Made by a program: the position numbers and the translations under genes | In this document: positions 24,953 to 32,998 of the stretch, one piece after another | Numbering within the stretch: position 1 is the first letter of the stretch | Layout of the letters: each line of letters begins with the position of its first letter | Notes under the pieces: model-generated | The model's input: only the letters and a program-made list of their open reading frames with translations | The model's database searches: none | Told to the model about the DNA's origin: nothing | Assembly: GCF_020010905.1 (NCBI RefSeq) | Contig: NZ_JAGJBY010000002.1 | Span: 1,674,001-1,738,000 of the forward strand | Direction: 5' to 3' | DNA length: 64,000 bases | Origin: Streptomyces acidiscabies | GTDB lineage: Bacteria > Actinomycetota > Actinomycetes > Streptomycetales > Streptomycetaceae

Positions 24953-25746
24953 GGCACGCGGGCGATCAGGTACCGGAACACGTTCGGCATCCACACCGTG
25001 CCGCCCGGCTGTACGTACGGGTGCAGCGCTTCCCGGATCTCCTTGTCCACCTGGTCCTGGCCGCTCGCCTCGACGGCCGCGTCGAACAGCCCGGTCGACA
25101 GCAGCCCCCGTACGGCGCTGTCGGCACCGGCGTATCCGAAGGGGCACGCGACCCGTCCGGAGCCGTCGGGTTTGAGGCCCGCTCGGTGGGCGATCTCCTC
25201 CAGGTCGTCGCGGTGGGCGGGGCGCCAGCCGCCGTTCAGGGGGTCGGCGAGGCGCAGGACGGCCGAGGTGGCGCAGCGCTCCGGCGGCCCCCACCCGGCG
25301 AGGACGACGGGCGCGCCGCGTTCGGCGAGGCGGACGGCGTCGATGTCGAGGAGTGCGGTGGCGTCGAAGGCGGTGATCAGGGTGTACGGCTCGCGGGCCG
25401 GGGGCAGCGTGCTGCCGAGGTACGTGTTCCCGCGCGCGTGGGGTGACCAGTGGTCCGGCGTGAGGCGCTCGCGCGCGAGGGCGAGGCGCTGGGGTGAGCG
25501 GGGTTCGATCCCGCTGATGGCGGCTCCCCGGGAGGCGGCCATCAGGAGGGCCAGCCCCGATCCGCAGGAGAGGCCGAGGAGCCGGGTGCCGGGGCCGACG
25601 TCGAGGCGGTCGTACGCGGCCTCGTAGAGCGGGACGAGCATCCGCTCCTGGATCTCGGACCAGTCACGCGCGCGGGCACCCGGTTCCGGCGGCGGGGCGG
25701 TGCCCGCGTGGGAGGTGGGGGTCTGGCGCACGAGCGTAGGTGTCAT
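24949..25746 (-). CDS. SAM-dependent methyltransferase (class I fold)
   Basis: This 265-residue protein has the class I methyltransferase layout. Motif I reads TRLLGLSCGSGLALLMAA, followed by an acidic strand end (AISGIEPRSPQRLALAR), a DATALLDID segment and a PVVLAGWGPPE strand. The C-terminal half (GYAGADSAVRGLLSTGLF) matches a group of small actinobacterial methyltransferases of unknown substrate. ATG 25746 was chosen; a TTG three codons of lower quality upstream is possible. It converges on ftsH and is divergent from proS. Confidence 0.8.
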   Translation of the reverse strand: MTPTLVRQTPTSHAGTAPPPEPGARARDWSEIQERMLVPLYEAAYDRLDVGPGTRLLGLSCGSGLALLMAASRGAAISGIEPRSPQRLALARERLTPDHWSPHARGNTYLGSTLPPAREPYTLITAFDATALLDIDAVRLAERGAPVVLAGWGPPERCATSAVLRLADPLNGGWRPAHRDDLEEIAHRAGLKPDGSGRVACPFGYAGADSAVRGLLSTGLFDAAVEASGQDQVDKEIREALHPYVQPGGTVWMPNVFRYLIARVP

Positions 25747-25960
25747 CGAAAAGCGCCCCAATCCGCCGAGAGTTCTCGAAGTGTGTCGCCGTGTCGATCA
25801 GCGTGGGCCCCCGTGCAGTGCTGCGGCACTTTTCCCCGCAGTTGTCAGGTAACTCCCGTACGGGGGTGCCGTCCAGGGGTCGAAGGGCCCGGTTTACGGG
25901 GCTGTCGGCGCGGGGGAAAAGAATTCACATCCCGGCAACGTGGGCCCGTAGCATCGCGCC

Positions 25961-27376
25961 ATGGCGAAAGCACCCGTTCTCACGGCGCGGGCCACCGACT
26001 TCCCGCGCTGGTACCAGGATCTGATCACCAAGGCCGAGCTGGCCGACAACGGCCCGGTGCGCGGCACCATGGTGATCCGACCGTACGGGTACGGGCTGTG
26101 GGAGCGGACGCAGGCGGAGCTGGACGCCCGGATCAAGGCGGTCGGCGCGGAGAACGCGTACTTCCCGCTGCTGATCCCCGAGTCGTACCTCACCCGCGAG
26201 GCCGACCATGTCGAGGGCTTCGCGCCGGAGTTGGCGGTCGTCACGCACGGCGGCGGCAAGGAGCTGGAGGAGCCGGCGGTCGTCCGCCCGACCTCGGAGA
26301 CGATCGTCAACGAGTACTTCTCGAAGTGGGTCCAGAGCTACCGGGATCTGCCGCTGTTGATCAACCAGTGGGCGAACGTGGTCCGTTGGGAGCTGCGCCC
26401 CCGGCTCTTCCTGCGCACGACGGAGTTCCTGTGGCAGGAGGGCCACACGGCGCACGCGACGTACGAGGAGGCGCGGGACTTCGCGGCGCGCATCCAGCGG
26501 GAGGTGTACGGCGACTTCCTGGAGAACGTCCTCGCGATCGACTTCGTGTCGGGCCGCAAGACGCCCAGGGAGCGTTTCGCTGGGGCGATCAACACGCTCA
26601 CGCTGGAGAGCATGATGGGCGACGGCAAGGCCCTCCAGATGGTCACCAGCCATGAGCTGGGCCAGAACTTCGCGCGGGCCTTCGACACGCGCTACCTGTC
26701 CCGGGAGGGCACCCAGGAGCACGTCTGGCAGACGTCCTGGGGCTCGACGACCCGCCTGCTCGGCGCGCTGGTGATGACGCACGGCGACGACGACGGTCTG
26801 CGCGTCCCGCCCCGGCTCGCGCACGTCCAGGTGGTCGTCGTGGCCGTGAAGGACGACGAGGCGGTTCTGGCCAAGGTCCGCGAGGTCGCCGAACGGCTGC
26901 GCGCGGCGGGCCTGCGCGTGCGCGTGGACGACCGGACCGACACCCCCTTCGGGCGCCGCGCGGTCGACTGGGAGCTGAAGGGCGTCCCCGCGCGCGTGGA
27001 GGTCGGCCCGCGTGACCTGGCGAACGGCACCGCGACCCTCGTCCGGCGCATCCCCGGCACCAAGGAGCCGGTCGCGCTCGACGCGCTCGCCGCGCTGTTG
27101 CCCGGGTACCTGGAGGACGACCAGGCGCTCCTGCTCCGCCAGTCCCGTGCGCGCCGGGAGTCCCGTACGGCGGACTGCGCGACCGCCGAGGAGGCGATCG
27201 AGGCGGCGAGCGCGGGGAGTTGGGCTCGCGTGCCGTGGTCGGTGCTCGGCGAGGAAGGTGAAGTCAGGCTGGGGGAACGGGGGTTGACCGTACGGTGTCT
27301 GCTCGCTCAGGACGGGTCGGTGCCGAGCGACGGGGACGCACCCGGTAACGTCGCCATCGTCGCGCGCGCTTACTGA
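25961..27376 (+). CDS. proS: Prolyl-tRNA synthetase, archaeal/eukaryote-like type
   Basis: This 471-residue class II aminoacyl-tRNA synthetase charges tRNA-Pro. Motif 2 and the catalytic core read RWELRPRLFLRTTEFLWQE, with GTMVIRPYGYGLWE near the start and GLRVPPRLAHVQVVVV beginning the anticodon-binding domain. It lacks the editing insertion of bacterial-type ProRS and has the C-terminal domain of the eukaryote/archaea-like class. Streptomyces that carry this form usually also have the bacterial form elsewhere; that is not visible here. ATG 25961 has no neighbour within 200 bases upstream on either strand, so the gene has its own promoter. Confidence 0.93.
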   Translation: MAKAPVLTARATDFPRWYQDLITKAELADNGPVRGTMVIRPYGYGLWERTQAELDARIKAVGAENAYFPLLIPESYLTREADHVEGFAPELAVVTHGGGKELEEPAVVRPTSETIVNEYFSKWVQSYRDLPLLINQWANVVRWELRPRLFLRTTEFLWQEGHTAHATYEEARDFAARIQREVYGDFLENVLAIDFVSGRKTPRERFAGAINTLTLESMMGDGKALQMVTSHELGQNFARAFDTRYLSREGTQEHVWQTSWGSTTRLLGALVMTHGDDDGLRVPPRLAHVQVVVVAVKDDEAVLAKVREVAERLRAAGLRVRVDDRTDTPFGRRAVDWELKGVPARVEVGPRDLANGTATLVRRIPGTKEPVALDALAALLPGYLEDDQALLLRQSRARRESRTADCATAEEAIEAASAGSWARVPWSVLGEEGEVRLGERGLTVRCLLAQDGSVPSDGDAPGNVAIVARAY

Positions 27377-27578
27377 GGGCGGTGCCCCGGGGGCGCGAGG
27401 GCGACCGAAAGGCCTCTTGCGCCCTGGGGGATCACAGCTCCCCCGGCGCGTGGATACGGCGTACGCGCCGGTGCGTATCTGTGACTACGCACCACCTTGC
27501 GGTGAGCTGCGAGGCTTCTCCGCAGATCAGCGCACCCGCCCTCGTCTTTGCGCATCAGTGCCAACTGACGGGTACGTG

Positions 27579-27638
27579 CAAATTATTTGGGATGCCCCGG
27601 AATAGGAACACAGCGGCACTCCCGCTCGTTGTCATTAC
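27579..27638 (+). promoter_or_regulatory. ECF-sigma-like promoter giving a leaderless transcript
   Basis: GGAAC (27605-27609), an 18-base spacer and GTT (27628-27630) resemble the GGAAT-n18-GTT promoters of the thiol-stress factor SigR or the related SigE class. The next GTG (27639) lies 9 bases past the GTT, so transcription would begin at or next to the start codon. A CAAATTATTTG palindrome (27579-27589) and TCAGT/ACTGA (27555-27568) lie upstream. The rest of the 262-base gap after proS holds nothing else clear. Confidence 0.5.
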
Positions 27639-28244
27639 GTGAGCACGACACAGACACCACCTGTTCTCGCCGCAGAGTTGGCAGAGGCGTGGGCCGATAT
27701 CCAGCGGTACCACCCCGAACTGCCCGACCTTGCCGCGCCAGAGTCCCTGATCGGGGAGTCGTCGTCCGCGTGCGGTCACGAACTCTCCTTCGAGCGACTG
27801 CTTCACGAAGCAGTCCATGGCATCGCCGCCGCGCGCGGCGTGCGTGACACGTCCCGCGCGGGGCGGTACCACAACCGCAGATTCCTCTCGATCGCCGAGG
27901 AGCTGGGCCTCGACCACCCCGAGGAGCCGCATCCCAGCAGCGGGTTCTCACTGGTGACGCTCAGCCCCGAGGCGAAGCGGCGCTACCGGCCCACCATCGA
28001 GCGCCTCCAGCGGGCGCTCAAGGCCCACACGGCGGCGACGACCGCGGAGACGACGCGCGCGTTCCGCGGGCCCGCCGCCCGGCACGGCTCCTCCGGGGGC
28101 GGTGTGCGGGTCAAGGCCGTGTGCGACTGCGGGCGCAACGTCCGGGTCGTCCCGTCGGTCCTCGCGCAGGCGCCGATCGTCTGCGGGGGGTGCGGGAAGC
28201 CGTTCCGCATCCCTGAGATCTCAGAGATCGTCGGGGCGGCGTAG
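27639..28244 (+). CDS. SprT-like zinc metalloprotease-fold protein with C-terminal zinc ribbon
   Basis: This 201-residue protein has a metal-binding HEAVH (56-60), followed by GVRDTSRAGRYHNRRF and AEELGL. This is the pattern of SprT-like domains, in which the later His is a further ligand. The C-terminus carries a zinc-ribbon-like region (CDCGRNVRV then CGGCGKPF). Eukaryotic Spartan and bacterial SprT proteins act on DNA-protein crosslinks, but this family branch is uncharacterised and substrate is unknown. GTG 27639 is supported by the promoter spacing (leaderless). A Shine-Dalgarno sequence is not visible. The gene stands alone between proS and rpsP. Confidence 0.8.
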   Translation: MSTTQTPPVLAAELAEAWADIQRYHPELPDLAAPESLIGESSSACGHELSFERLLHEAVHGIAAARGVRDTSRAGRYHNRRFLSIAEELGLDHPEEPHPSSGFSLVTLSPEAKRRYRPTIERLQRALKAHTAATTAETTRAFRGPAARHGSSGGGVRVKAVCDCGRNVRVVPSVLAQAPIVCGGCGKPFRIPEISEIVGAA

Positions 28245-28498
28245 CGGCCACCGTATGCACCGGCATCTCGTGGCTGCCGGTTCGGCCGTAGCGACTGCCA
28301 TGCGCACCCCCGTGCGCATGGCAGTCCACCCGCGACGGAAGCTCCCCCCACCCTGTGGCACAATGGCTAGCTGTACTCGCAGTCGCACAGGACCCCTCTC
28401 TCCTCCGGCTGACGCGTCCATCGGGCACTCGGGTACCGCAACCCCACGCGGCTCGCTCGCCGTGCCCAACCACGTCAAAATCAGGAGAGTCCACTTCC

Positions 28499-28918
28499 GT
28501 GGCAGTCAAGATCAAGCTGAAGCGTCTGGGCAAGATCCGTTCGCCTCACTACCGCATCGTCGTCGCCGACTCCCGCACCCGCCGTGACGGCCGTGCGATC
28601 GAGGAGATCGGCAAGTACCACCCGACCTACCACCCGTCGGTCATCGAGGTGGACGCTGAGCGTGCCGCGTACTGGCTGGGTGTCGGCGCGCAGCCGACCG
28701 AGCCCGTCCTCGCGATCCTGAAGAAGACCGGCGACTGGCAGAAGTTCAAGGGCGAGCCCGCCCCGGCTCCGCTGCTCGTCGCCGAGCCGAAGAAGGCGCG
28801 TCCCACGTTCGAGGCCCTTGGCGGCGACGACGAGGGCAAGGGTGAGGCGATCACCCAGAAGAAGAAGGCCGAGAAGAAGGACGAGGCGTCTGCCGAGTCC
28901 GAGTCGGCCGAGGCCTGA
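28499..28918 (+). CDS. rpsP: 30S ribosomal protein S16
   Basis: This 139-residue S16 begins MAVKIKLKRLGKIRSPHYR. The core of about 80 residues is followed by an Ala/Lys/Glu-rich extension typical of actinobacteria (KKKAEKKDEASAESES). GTG 28499 has AGGAG about 11 bases upstream. It starts the rpsP-khpA-rimM-trmD-rplS block, conserved from E. coli onwards with khpA in Gram-positives. Confidence 0.97.
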   Translation: MAVKIKLKRLGKIRSPHYRIVVADSRTRRDGRAIEEIGKYHPTYHPSVIEVDAERAAYWLGVGAQPTEPVLAILKKTGDWQKFKGEPAPAPLLVAEPKKARPTFEALGGDDEGKGEAITQKKKAEKKDEASAESESAEA

Positions 28919-28923
28919 GCAGC

Positions 28924-29163
28924 ATGCTCGAAGAGGCGCTTGAGCACCTCGTGAAGGGCATCGTCGACAACCCCGACGACGTGCAGGTCGCCTCGCGCAA
29001 CCTGCGTCGCGGGCGCGTGCTGGAGGTCCGGGTCCACCCGGACGACCTCGGCAAGGTGATCGGCCGCAACGGCCGCACCGCGCGCGCTCTGCGTACGGTC
29101 GTGGGCGCCATCGGCGGTCGTGGAGTCCGGGTCGACCTCGTCGACGTGGACCACGTGCGCTGA
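28924..29163 (+). CDS. khpA: KH-domain RNA-binding protein KhpA
   Basis: This 79-residue single-KH protein binds RNA, usually as a partner of KhpB/Jag. The KH loop reads VIGRNGRTARALRT (the GxxG is GRNG), flanked by VRVHPDDLGK and VRVDLVDVDH. The start is 5 bases past the rpsP stop, so it is translationally coupled. It precedes rimM by a gap with direct repeats. Confidence 0.93.
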   Translation: MLEEALEHLVKGIVDNPDDVQVASRNLRRGRVLEVRVHPDDLGKVIGRNGRTARALRTVVGAIGGRGVRVDLVDVDHVR

Positions 29164-29188
29164 CTTAACCGCACGCAACACCGGCTCG

Positions 29189-29281
29189 GGCCGGGGAGGG
29201 CCTTTTCGGGGGCTGTCCCCGGCCCGCAGTCGTATCGGCCCAGTCGTATCGGCCCACGCACGGGCCCGTCGTATCGGTCAG
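29189..29281 (+). repeat. Hairpin and three 14-base direct repeats between khpA and rimM
   Basis: GGCCGGGGA (29189-29197) and TCCCCGGCC (29216-29224) form a perfect 9-base stem. Downstream, GTCGTATCGGCCCA occurs twice in tandem (29229-29242 and 29243-29256), with a third diverged copy (29268-29281). The array ends about 20 bases before the rimM start and may affect the transcript or its processing. Confidence 0.7.
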
Positions 29282-29302
29282 TTCCGACAGGAGATCAAGC
29301 AA

Positions 29303-29869
29303 GTGCAGCTGGTAGTCGCTCGCGTCGGCCGTGCCCACGGCATCAAGGGCGAGGTCACCGTGGAGGTCCGCACCGACGAGCCGGAGCTGAGGCTCGCTCC
29401 CGGCGCCGTCCTGGCCACCGACCCGGCCGCCACAGGACCCCTGACCATCGCCACCGGCCGCGTCCACAGCGGCCGGCTCCTCCTGCGCTTCGAGGGCGTC
29501 GCCGACCGCACCGGCGCCGAGGCCCTGCGCAACACCCTCCTGATCGCCGACGTCGACCCTCAGGAGCTGCCCGAGGAGGAGGACGAGTACTACGACCACC
29601 AGCTCATGGACCTGGACGTCGTGACCGTCGACGGCACCGAGGTCGGCCGCATCACCGAGATCTCCCACCTGCCCTCCCAGGACCTCTTCATCGTCGAGCG
29701 CCCCGACGGCAGCGAGGTGATGATCCCGTTCGTCTCCGAGATCGTCACGGAGATCGACCTGGAGGAACAGCGCGCGGTCATCAATCCGCCGCCGGGTCTG
29801 ATCGACGACCAGGCGGCCCGCGACGAAGTCGCTGATGAGCACAGTGCGTCGGCAAGGGACGAGGCGTAA
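29303..29869 (+). CDS. rimM: 16S rRNA maturation protein RimM
   Basis: This 188-residue assembly factor binds S19 and aids 30S maturation. It has the N-terminal RimM domain (VARVGRAHGIKGEVTVEV) and the C-terminal PRC-barrel (YYDHQLMDLDV, EVMIPFVSEIV). GTG 29303 has AGGAG at 29288-29292. The stop TAA shares its last base with the trmD ATG. Confidence 0.95.
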   Translation: MQLVVARVGRAHGIKGEVTVEVRTDEPELRLAPGAVLATDPAATGPLTIATGRVHSGRLLLRFEGVADRTGAEALRNTLLIADVDPQELPEEEDEYYDHQLMDLDVVTVDGTEVGRITEISHLPSQDLFIVERPDGSEVMIPFVSEIVTEIDLEEQRAVINPPPGLIDDQAARDEVADEHSASARDEA

Positions 29870-30702
29870 TGCGGCTCGATGTCGTCACGATCTTCCCCGA
29901 GTACCTCGACCCCCTGAACGTCTCCCTCGTCGGCAAGGCCCGCGCGCGCGGACAGCTCGACGTCCGGATCCACCACCTCCGCGACTGGACCCACGACCGC
30001 CACAACACGGTCGACGACACCCCCTACGGCGGCGGCCCCGGCATGGTCATGAAGACCGAGCCCTGGGGCGACGCCCTGGACGAGATCCTCGCCGACGGGT
30101 ACGACACCGGCGCCCGCGCCCCCGCGCTGATCGTCCCCACGCCCAGCGGACGCCCCTTCACGCAGGAACTCGCCGTCGAACTCTCCGAGCGGCCCTGGCT
30201 GGTGTTCACCCCGGCCCGGTACGAGGGCATCGACCGCCGGGTCATCGACGAGTACGCGACCCGGATGCCGGTGTACGAGGTGTCCATCGGCGACTACGTC
30301 CTCGCCGGCGGCGAGGCGGCCGTCCTCGTCATCACCGAGGCCGTCGCGCGGCTGCTGCCCGGCGTGCTCGGGAACGCCGAGTCGCACCGGGACGACTCCT
30401 TCGCGCCCGGCGCGATGGCGAACCTCCTCGAAGGGCCCGTCTACACCAAGCCGCCCGCCTGGCGCGGCCGGGAGATCCCCGAGACGCTGCTCAGCGGCCA
30501 CCACGGGAAGATCGCCCGCTGGCGGCGCGACGAGGCGCTCACGCGGACCACCGTCAACCGGCCCGACCTGATCGAGCGGGCCGACCCCGAGGGCTTCGAC
30601 AAGAAGGACCGGGAGATGCTCTCGATCCTGGGCTGGGCGCCCGACCCGGCGGGTGCGCCGTACGGCCGATTTTGGCGTCGTGTGGTTGACGTGGAAGAAT
30701 AG
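29869..30702 (+). CDS. trmD: tRNA (guanine-N1)-methyltransferase TrmD
   Basis: This 277-residue SPOUT-class enzyme makes m1G37 in tRNA. It has MRLDVVTIFPEY, DDTPYGGGPGMVMK and the knot region EVSIGDYVLAGGEAA, then LEGPVYTKPP. ATG 29869 overlaps the rimM stop by one base. The following rplS gene lies 135 bases away. Confidence 0.97.
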   Translation: MRLDVVTIFPEYLDPLNVSLVGKARARGQLDVRIHHLRDWTHDRHNTVDDTPYGGGPGMVMKTEPWGDALDEILADGYDTGARAPALIVPTPSGRPFTQELAVELSERPWLVFTPARYEGIDRRVIDEYATRMPVYEVSIGDYVLAGGEAAVLVITEAVARLLPGVLGNAESHRDDSFAPGAMANLLEGPVYTKPPAWRGREIPETLLSGHHGKIARWRRDEALTRTTVNRPDLIERADPEGFDKKDREMLSILGWAPDPAGAPYGRFWRRVVDVEE

Positions 30703-30837
30703 GCCGCTGCTGCCTCGCCGTCCGGCGTTCGCCCCTGCCACAGGGGGACACGACGTCCGCTCCGACGGGAACGGCAGCCCTTCAGAACTTCTAGTTTCCG
30801 CCTATGACCTGTGGCATGGGTGAAGAAAGCAGACAAC

Positions 30838-31188
30838 ATGTCCCACCTGCTCGACACCGTCGACTCCGCGTCGCTGCGCAGCGACGTCCCGGCCTTCCGC
30901 CCGGGTGACACCGTCAACGTCCACGTCCGCGTCATCGAGGGCAACCGCTCCCGTGTGCAGCAGTTCAAGGGCGTCGTCATCCGCCGCCAGGGCGCCGGTG
31001 TCCGCGAGACCTTCACGGTCCGCAAGGTCTCCTTCTCCGTCGGCGTGGAGCGTACCTTCCCGGTGCACACCCCGATCGTCGAGAAGATCGAGCTCGTGAC
31101 CCGCGGTGACGTGCGTCGCGCGAAGCTGTACTACCTGCGCGAGCTCCGCGGCAAGGCCGCGAAGATCAAGGAGAAGCGCGACAACTGA
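30838..31188 (+). CDS. rplS: 50S ribosomal protein L19
   Basis: This 116-residue L19 has PAFRPGDTVNVHVRV, VRETFTVRKVSFSVGVERTF and RAKLYYLR. ATG 30838 gives the standard Streptomyces start MSHLLDTVDSAS; an in-frame GTG at 30811 would add nine residues. The 135-base gap from trmD contains no clear promoter. The Shine-Dalgarno is weak (GAAGAAAG). Confidence 0.96.
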   Translation: MSHLLDTVDSASLRSDVPAFRPGDTVNVHVRVIEGNRSRVQQFKGVVIRRQGAGVRETFTVRKVSFSVGVERTFPVHTPIVEKIELVTRGDVRRAKLYYLRELRGKAAKIKEKRDN

Positions 31189-31224
31189 GGTGCTCACAGC
31201 GGGGCCGGATAACATCTGGCCCCG

Positions 31225-31902
31225 ATGGACACCGAAGTACGATCAACCGAACGCGACCGCTCACCAGGTCCCGCCGATCAGGCGCAGGACCCGGAGGGCC
31301 GGTCGCGTTTCGCATGGCTGCCGGGGGGCCGGATCAGCCTGACTCTCCTCCTCTGCCTGGTCTTCTCCCTCCTCCTCAGCGCGTTCGTGGCCAAGCCCTT
31401 CCAGATTCCCAGCGGATCCATGGAGAACGGATTGAGGATCGGGGACCGGGTTCTCGTAAATAGGTTGGCGTACCGTTTCGGTGCCGAACCGCGTCGCGGC
31501 GACGTCATCGTGTTCGACGGCACCGGGTACTTCGGGAACTCCGACTACGTCAAGCGCGTAGTGGGGGTAGGCGGTGACCGTGTGGTCTGCTGCGACAAGG
31601 AGGGGAGGATCCAGGTGAACGGCCGGTCCGTCGACGAGTCGGCGTTCCTCTTCCCGGGCGACAGCGCGTCCTCGGTGCCTTTCGTCGTGGTCGTGCCCCA
31701 GGGCACGCTCTTCGTCCTCGGCGACCACCGCAGCCGCTCCAGCGACTCCCGCGACCACCTCGGCTCGCCGGGCGGCGGAATGATCCCCGTCGGCGCCGTC
31801 GTCGGGCGCGCCCAGTACGTCGTCTGGCCCTGGAGCCGGATCGGGCGGGTGCGGGGCGAGGAGGGCGCCTACGCGGGCGTGCCGGAGGGTGCGCATGGGT
31901 AA
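31225..31902 (+). CDS. sipW: Type I signal peptidase SipW
   Basis: This 225-residue membrane serine protease removes signal peptides. It has one membrane segment (about 37-55), the catalytic Ser65 in FQIPSGSMENGL, Lys110 in DYVKRVVGVGGD and box E GDHRSRSSDSRDH. It is the first of four tandem sip genes, matching the sipWXYZ cluster known in Streptomyces. ATG 31225 is used. The stop overlaps the sipX start region by eight bases. Confidence 0.93.
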   Translation: MDTEVRSTERDRSPGPADQAQDPEGRSRFAWLPGGRISLTLLLCLVFSLLLSAFVAKPFQIPSGSMENGLRIGDRVLVNRLAYRFGAEPRRGDVIVFDGTGYFGNSDYVKRVVGVGGDRVVCCDKEGRIQVNGRSVDESAFLFPGDSASSVPFVVVVPQGTLFVLGDHRSRSSDSRDHLGSPGGGMIPVGAVVGRAQYVVWPWSRIGRVRGEEGAYAGVPEGAHG

Positions 31903-32998
31903 CCGCGGCAGACCGCGCAGGGTGCCGGAGAGCGCGGCCGAGGAACTCCTGCCCACCGGGTCGCGGCGGACGTCCGCCGCGACGTCCGGCGGGGGCGGGC
32001 GCTCCCGCGCGGACCGGCGCAAGCTCCAGCGCAAGGTCAAGCGCAAGCGGCGGCGCTCGGCGATGCGGGAGATACCGCTGCTGGTCGGGGTCGCCGTCCT
32101 GATCGCGCTGGTGCTGAAGACGTTCCTGGTGCAGGCGTTCGTCATCCCGTCCGGGTCCATGGAGCAGACCATCCAGATCGGGGACCGGGTCCTCGTGGAC
32201 AAGTTCACGCCCTGGTTCGGGTCGAAGCCCGAGCGCGGGGACGTCGTCGTCTTCAAGGACCCCGGCGGGTGGCTCGCGGACGAGCAGTCGACGGCCAAGA
32301 AGAGCGACCCGATCGTCGTCAAGCAGTTCAAGGAGGCGCTGACCTTCATCGGGCTGCTGCCGTCCGACAACGAGAAGGACCTGATCAAGCGGGTCGTCGG
32401 GGTCGGCGGTGACGTCGTCAAGTGCTGCGACGCGAACGGCAAGGTCACCGTCAACGGCGTACCCCTCGAAGAGACGTCGTACCTGTATCCGGGGAACGAA
32501 CCCTCCCAGACCCCCTTCCAGGTCACCGTCCCCCAGGGGCGGCTGTGGGTGATGGGGGACCACCGCGCGAACTCCGCGGACTCCCGCTCGCACCAGAACA
32601 CGTCGTACGGCGGGACGGTCGCCGAGGACGAGGTCGTCGGCCGGGCCATGGTCATCGCCTGGCCGGTCGGTCACTGGACGAGCTTCAAGGATCCGCAAAC
32701 CTTTGCTTCTGTGGCGAAGTCCGCGTCACAGAAGTCCGCCGCCTCCTCGCCGTCGCATAGGGTTGCCCAGGACGATCCGAACGGAACCGTCCGACTCCCG
32801 AGCCCTGCGGAACTCCCGCTCGTTATGGGAGTAGTGGGCCTGCGCCGTAGGTGGGGCAGGCAGCGGCACAGAGTGAGGAGCAGGCGTGGGGGATGTGGCG
32901 GTTGGCGCACGGTCCGGACAGGACGGCGAGGATCACCGCGGACGTTCCGTGGAAGACGCCGTCCCGGGGACGGACGACGCCGTGACCTCCGGGAGTGA
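31895..32998 (+). CDS. sipX: Type I signal peptidase SipX
   Basis: This protein is 367 residues to the stop at 32998. A basic N-terminus of about 55 residues precedes one membrane segment (IPLLVGVAVLIALVLKTFL). Catalytic Ser88 is in VIPSGSMEQT, the Lys is in KDLIKRVVGVGGD and box E is GDHRANSADSRSH. A short hydrophobic patch (ELPLVMGVVGL) near 305 resembles a C-terminal anchor. The last 37 codons overlap sipY and are Arg-rich. ATG 31895 is preferred to GTG 31889. Confidence 0.9.
   Translation: MGNRGRPRRVPESAAEELLPTGSRRTSAATSGGGGRSRADRRKLQRKVKRKRRRSAMREIPLLVGVAVLIALVLKTFLVQAFVIPSGSMEQTIQIGDRVLVDKFTPWFGSKPERGDVVVFKDPGGWLADEQSTAKKSDPIVVKQFKEALTFIGLLPSDNEKDLIKRVVGVGGDVVKCCDANGKVTVNGVPLEETSYLYPGNEPSQTPFQVTVPQGRLWVMGDHRANSADSRSHQNTSYGGTVAEDEVVGRAMVIAWPVGHWTSFKDPQTFASVAKSASQKSAASSPSHRVAQDDPNGTVRLPSPAELPLVMGVVGLRRRWGRQRHRVRSRRGGCGGWRTVRTGRRGSPRTFRGRRRPGDGRRRDLRE

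Noticed and set aside
28245..28498. A promoter for rpsP around CACAATGGCTAGCTG (28360-28374)
   Set aside because: I could not find a -35/-10 pair with acceptable spacing, so no site is called.
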